In this document: positions 61,651 to 64,000 of the stretch, piece after piece | Layout: every line of letters starts with the position of its first letter | Position numbering within the stretch: the first letter of the stretch is position 1 | DNA from: Spirodela intermedia | Lineage: Eukaryota; Streptophyta; Magnoliopsida; Alismatales; Araceae | Length of the DNA: 64,000 nt | Direction of reading: 5' to 3' | NCBI GenBank assembly: GCA_902729315.2 | Contig: LR746272.1 | Location: 11,154,327-11,218,326 of the forward strand | Notes under the pieces: generated by a model | Told to the model about the DNA's origin: nothing | The model's database searches: none | The model's input: the letters and a program-made list of their open reading frames with translations, nothing else | Made by a program: the position numbers and the translations under genes

Positions 61651-62402
61651 CACACACAGATTGATGTTGATGAATCTGACACCAATTTGGAAGTTGGTTT
61701 TAGATTTTCAGGCTTGCAAAAAGAATAGGCTGAATATTTTCAGTGAAGGTACTATGGCCATGAGGGTAAATTTTTAAGATGTAACGTAATAAGACTTTCT
61801 GTAGTTTGAAGATTCAGCAACTCTCTTATTGCATTTAAAGTATAGATTTTCAAATGAAAGCAATGAATCTATTATACCTTTATTGAATGTATAGATAAAG
61901 AGGGAAAAAGGCGGAGAGAGAGAGAGAGATGGTTATGAAAAAAAAAACAGATTAGCAGGTTTTAATTTGGTATTGGAATAGGTCTCTATATGAAGTTCTG
62001 ACATAACATTAAAACAATTGATTGGGAAAACGTGTACCATAGCTTAGTTTCAAATAATTCATCAAAAAAAAAATAATGAGCTACTAATAGGATTGGAACA
62101 ATTTGAAATTTATTATGTTTTCTAATAGTTGTATTGTTTTGTTTTAACTCTTCTCAAATTACTTAAATTTTTTATCAGTCCTCTTTCTTACTTGGTTACT
62201 TGGGCTGGAACAAATCGAATACTAAGTATGCAGTCTCTTCATTTTTGTTGTTGTTGAGATAACTAAATTAATTATGATTTAAGTCGGTTAATATTTAATC
62301 TAATTAAATAAAGGCCAACTTACCCTCATGTGGAAATTTGTCTTCATCCGATAGTTATCTTTACATTTACCCCCCCAAGCCCATATATCTTATCCCTTCC
62401 CC

Positions 62403-62459
<57 letters not shown>

Positions 62460-64000
62460 ACGGTGTATATTCTATAAATATTCTTCCTAGTTAACATAAA
62501 GTAAATAACTAAATCCAAGTGAAAAAGAAAGGGAATTACGTACATTTCATTCTGGGGGATAAAACCAAAGAACATTGAAGCTTATAACATAATCCGAGAG
62601 AAGGAATCAAACATTTTAATAAATACCCACCGAGCGTTATCATCGTCAGACTGTCCAATGTCGACAACTTTATTGGTCAAGCTTTGAATTCAGACAGGAG
62701 TTAGATGGAAGTCCACGAACAGAAAAGAAAGAGAGAGTCTAATCAGCTGATCCAAGCACTACCCAAGAGGTAGCTCTTTATATCTCTACTTTCCTGCTCT
62801 AGGTTGAAGAAAGCCGGCTCCACTTACGGAAAGACTTCCTCCCCATCCGTCGATTGTCATCATCTGAACATACATCCCCCCCCCTCCCCGCCAGTCTCCT
62901 TTCTGGTCGTCCCCTGGTTTGGGGGTCTGTCAGTTTCATGAGTGGTCTTCTGATGGCATTTTTCTCTGAACCTGTTTTTCCGCTGGGCAGTTGCTCTATC
63001 TCTTCAGTCTTCTCGTGAGAGAAGCCGCTTCGAGGAAATGCTAAGCACGGGGAGGACTGTTCCAGTTGCGAGGCAAGAGCCGCTCCCGCGAATGTACACT
63101 AGAGCATTGATAGATTCTAGGATGTACGTATCGTTCCTCTTTTCTGACTGGCACATCAATCTTTTCATACCCAGCAACAATGATCTAGTTTTCTTCAGGA
63201 TTAGGATTTCGCGTGAGGATCACAAGAGCTTCTAAGCCAGGTTTAGATTCAGATGCTATAACCCGTTTTGAATTCTAATCGTTGTTAAAGCTGGAGACCC
63301 TACAGTCATACCTGAATATCCTTTTCGGTTAGAATGGGATGCTCAGGTAAGGTGCTCAAATCACGTGGTGGTCAATAATGGAGACGAAAATTTTGACATC
63401 AAATATCGCCACACATAGGAGCCCATTAGCTACAACATTTCTTTAATCGTTCCACCACGAGTGATCCTCACCACAATCATTTCCTTTTGCTTATTTCTTC
63501 CTTATTCTGATAGATCACCGACCTAAACTATGCATGACTCCTGGAGGTCACAATTTCAAAAGGGATGGTGTCCTTAGCTGTCCAGAAAATATTACAACCT
63601 CGTGTAGCTGACGTTTAGTACCTTTCATAAGCAACGAAAATGCATCCCACGGGCAGGGAGGAAGGCTTTAATAGCTGAGAGTCACAACGTTTAGGTAAGG
63701 ACGGTATTCATAGACCTTAAGGTCATACTTGTATGGATAAAGTACGTTAAAGCGAAGAATGGGTAATAAGTAGATAGAACCGTAAGCCATCTGGTTTCAA
63801 ACGCGATGGTCAGTCGCTGACCGGGCAGAAGCCAATTGAAGAAACCCAGTTGAAAGCATCATGCGCATCCATAAATGCTGAAGTGTTGAGAATTAGTTGT
63901 TCCATCGATGAACTATTAAACATTTTAATCCGTGGCTAGTGCTCTTCACTAAAAGCTGTCTTGGGTCAACAAAAAAGAAATGACGGTTGAAGACCACGTG
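61651..64000. other. Non-coding sequence to the window end
   Basis: AT-rich to about 62700, with a long CT tract, then more mixed sequence. A 65-codon frame at 63038-63235 has no recognised similarity; a first exon of a gene running off the right end cannot be excluded, but nothing supports it. Confidence 0.45.
62406..62455. repeat. (CT)n microsatellite
   Basis: About 25 uninterrupted CT dinucleotides. Confidence 0.96.

Noticed and set aside
1-64000. tRNA, rRNA and CRISPR features
   Set aside because: No tRNA T-arm with matching cloverleaf, no rRNA sequence and no spaced short direct repeats were seen; the short repeats are microsatellites.

Overview
The window is nuclear DNA from a flowering plant. 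It carries split genes with GT..AG introns, plant-only families (DUF1677, DUF761, a full-size PDR-type ABCG transporter, golgin-84 of the GC1 type, a PurK-PurE fusion with a probable transit peptide), degraded Ty1-copia sequence and abundant GA/CT microsatellites. I cannot name the species. Exon models were built by eye from reading-frame continuity, splice sites and remembered family motifs; no alignment was run.

Left end (1-10455): a head-to-tail tandem duplication with a unit of about 6055 bp (4401-10455). The earlier copy (1-4400) is cut by the window start. Each unit carries one DUF1677 gene (2326-2940; 8333-8998) on the plus strand. The right border of the unit lies inside the second-last exon of the purine gene, so copy 1 ends in an orphan 3' tail of that gene (4184-4400), joined to a decayed LRR receptor-kinase fragment (4505-5480). 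The left ~1.77 kb of the repeated sequence looks identical between copies, while the remainder differs by scattered substitutions and small indels.

Middle left (10241-24130): the 16-exon gene for phosphoribosylaminoimidazole carboxylase (10241-15697, minus; purine synthesis), a third DUF1677 gene (16844-17365, minus), an array of ~150-180 bp units separated by GA tracts (18931-19440), and a heavily mutated copia polyprotein on the minus strand (about 19720-24130).

Centre (26675-45670): a seven-exon monoacylglycerol-lipase/caffeoylshikimate-esterase-type hydrolase (26675-29911, plus), a near-perfect 32-bp inverted repeat (30435-30521), a single-exon DUF761 gene (32132-32785, plus) and a 21-exon golgin-84 gene (34843-45670, minus).

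Right (47209-64000): a 22-exon ABCG36/PEN3-like transporter (47209-54406, minus), then about 9.6 kb with no gene I can support, AT-rich from about 58.5 kb and holding a copia RNase H remnant near 61.45-61.65 kb. The genes belong to unrelated housekeeping, trafficking and transport functions and do not form a pathway cluster. I found no convincing new biological system. The most informative region is the tandem duplication and its junction.
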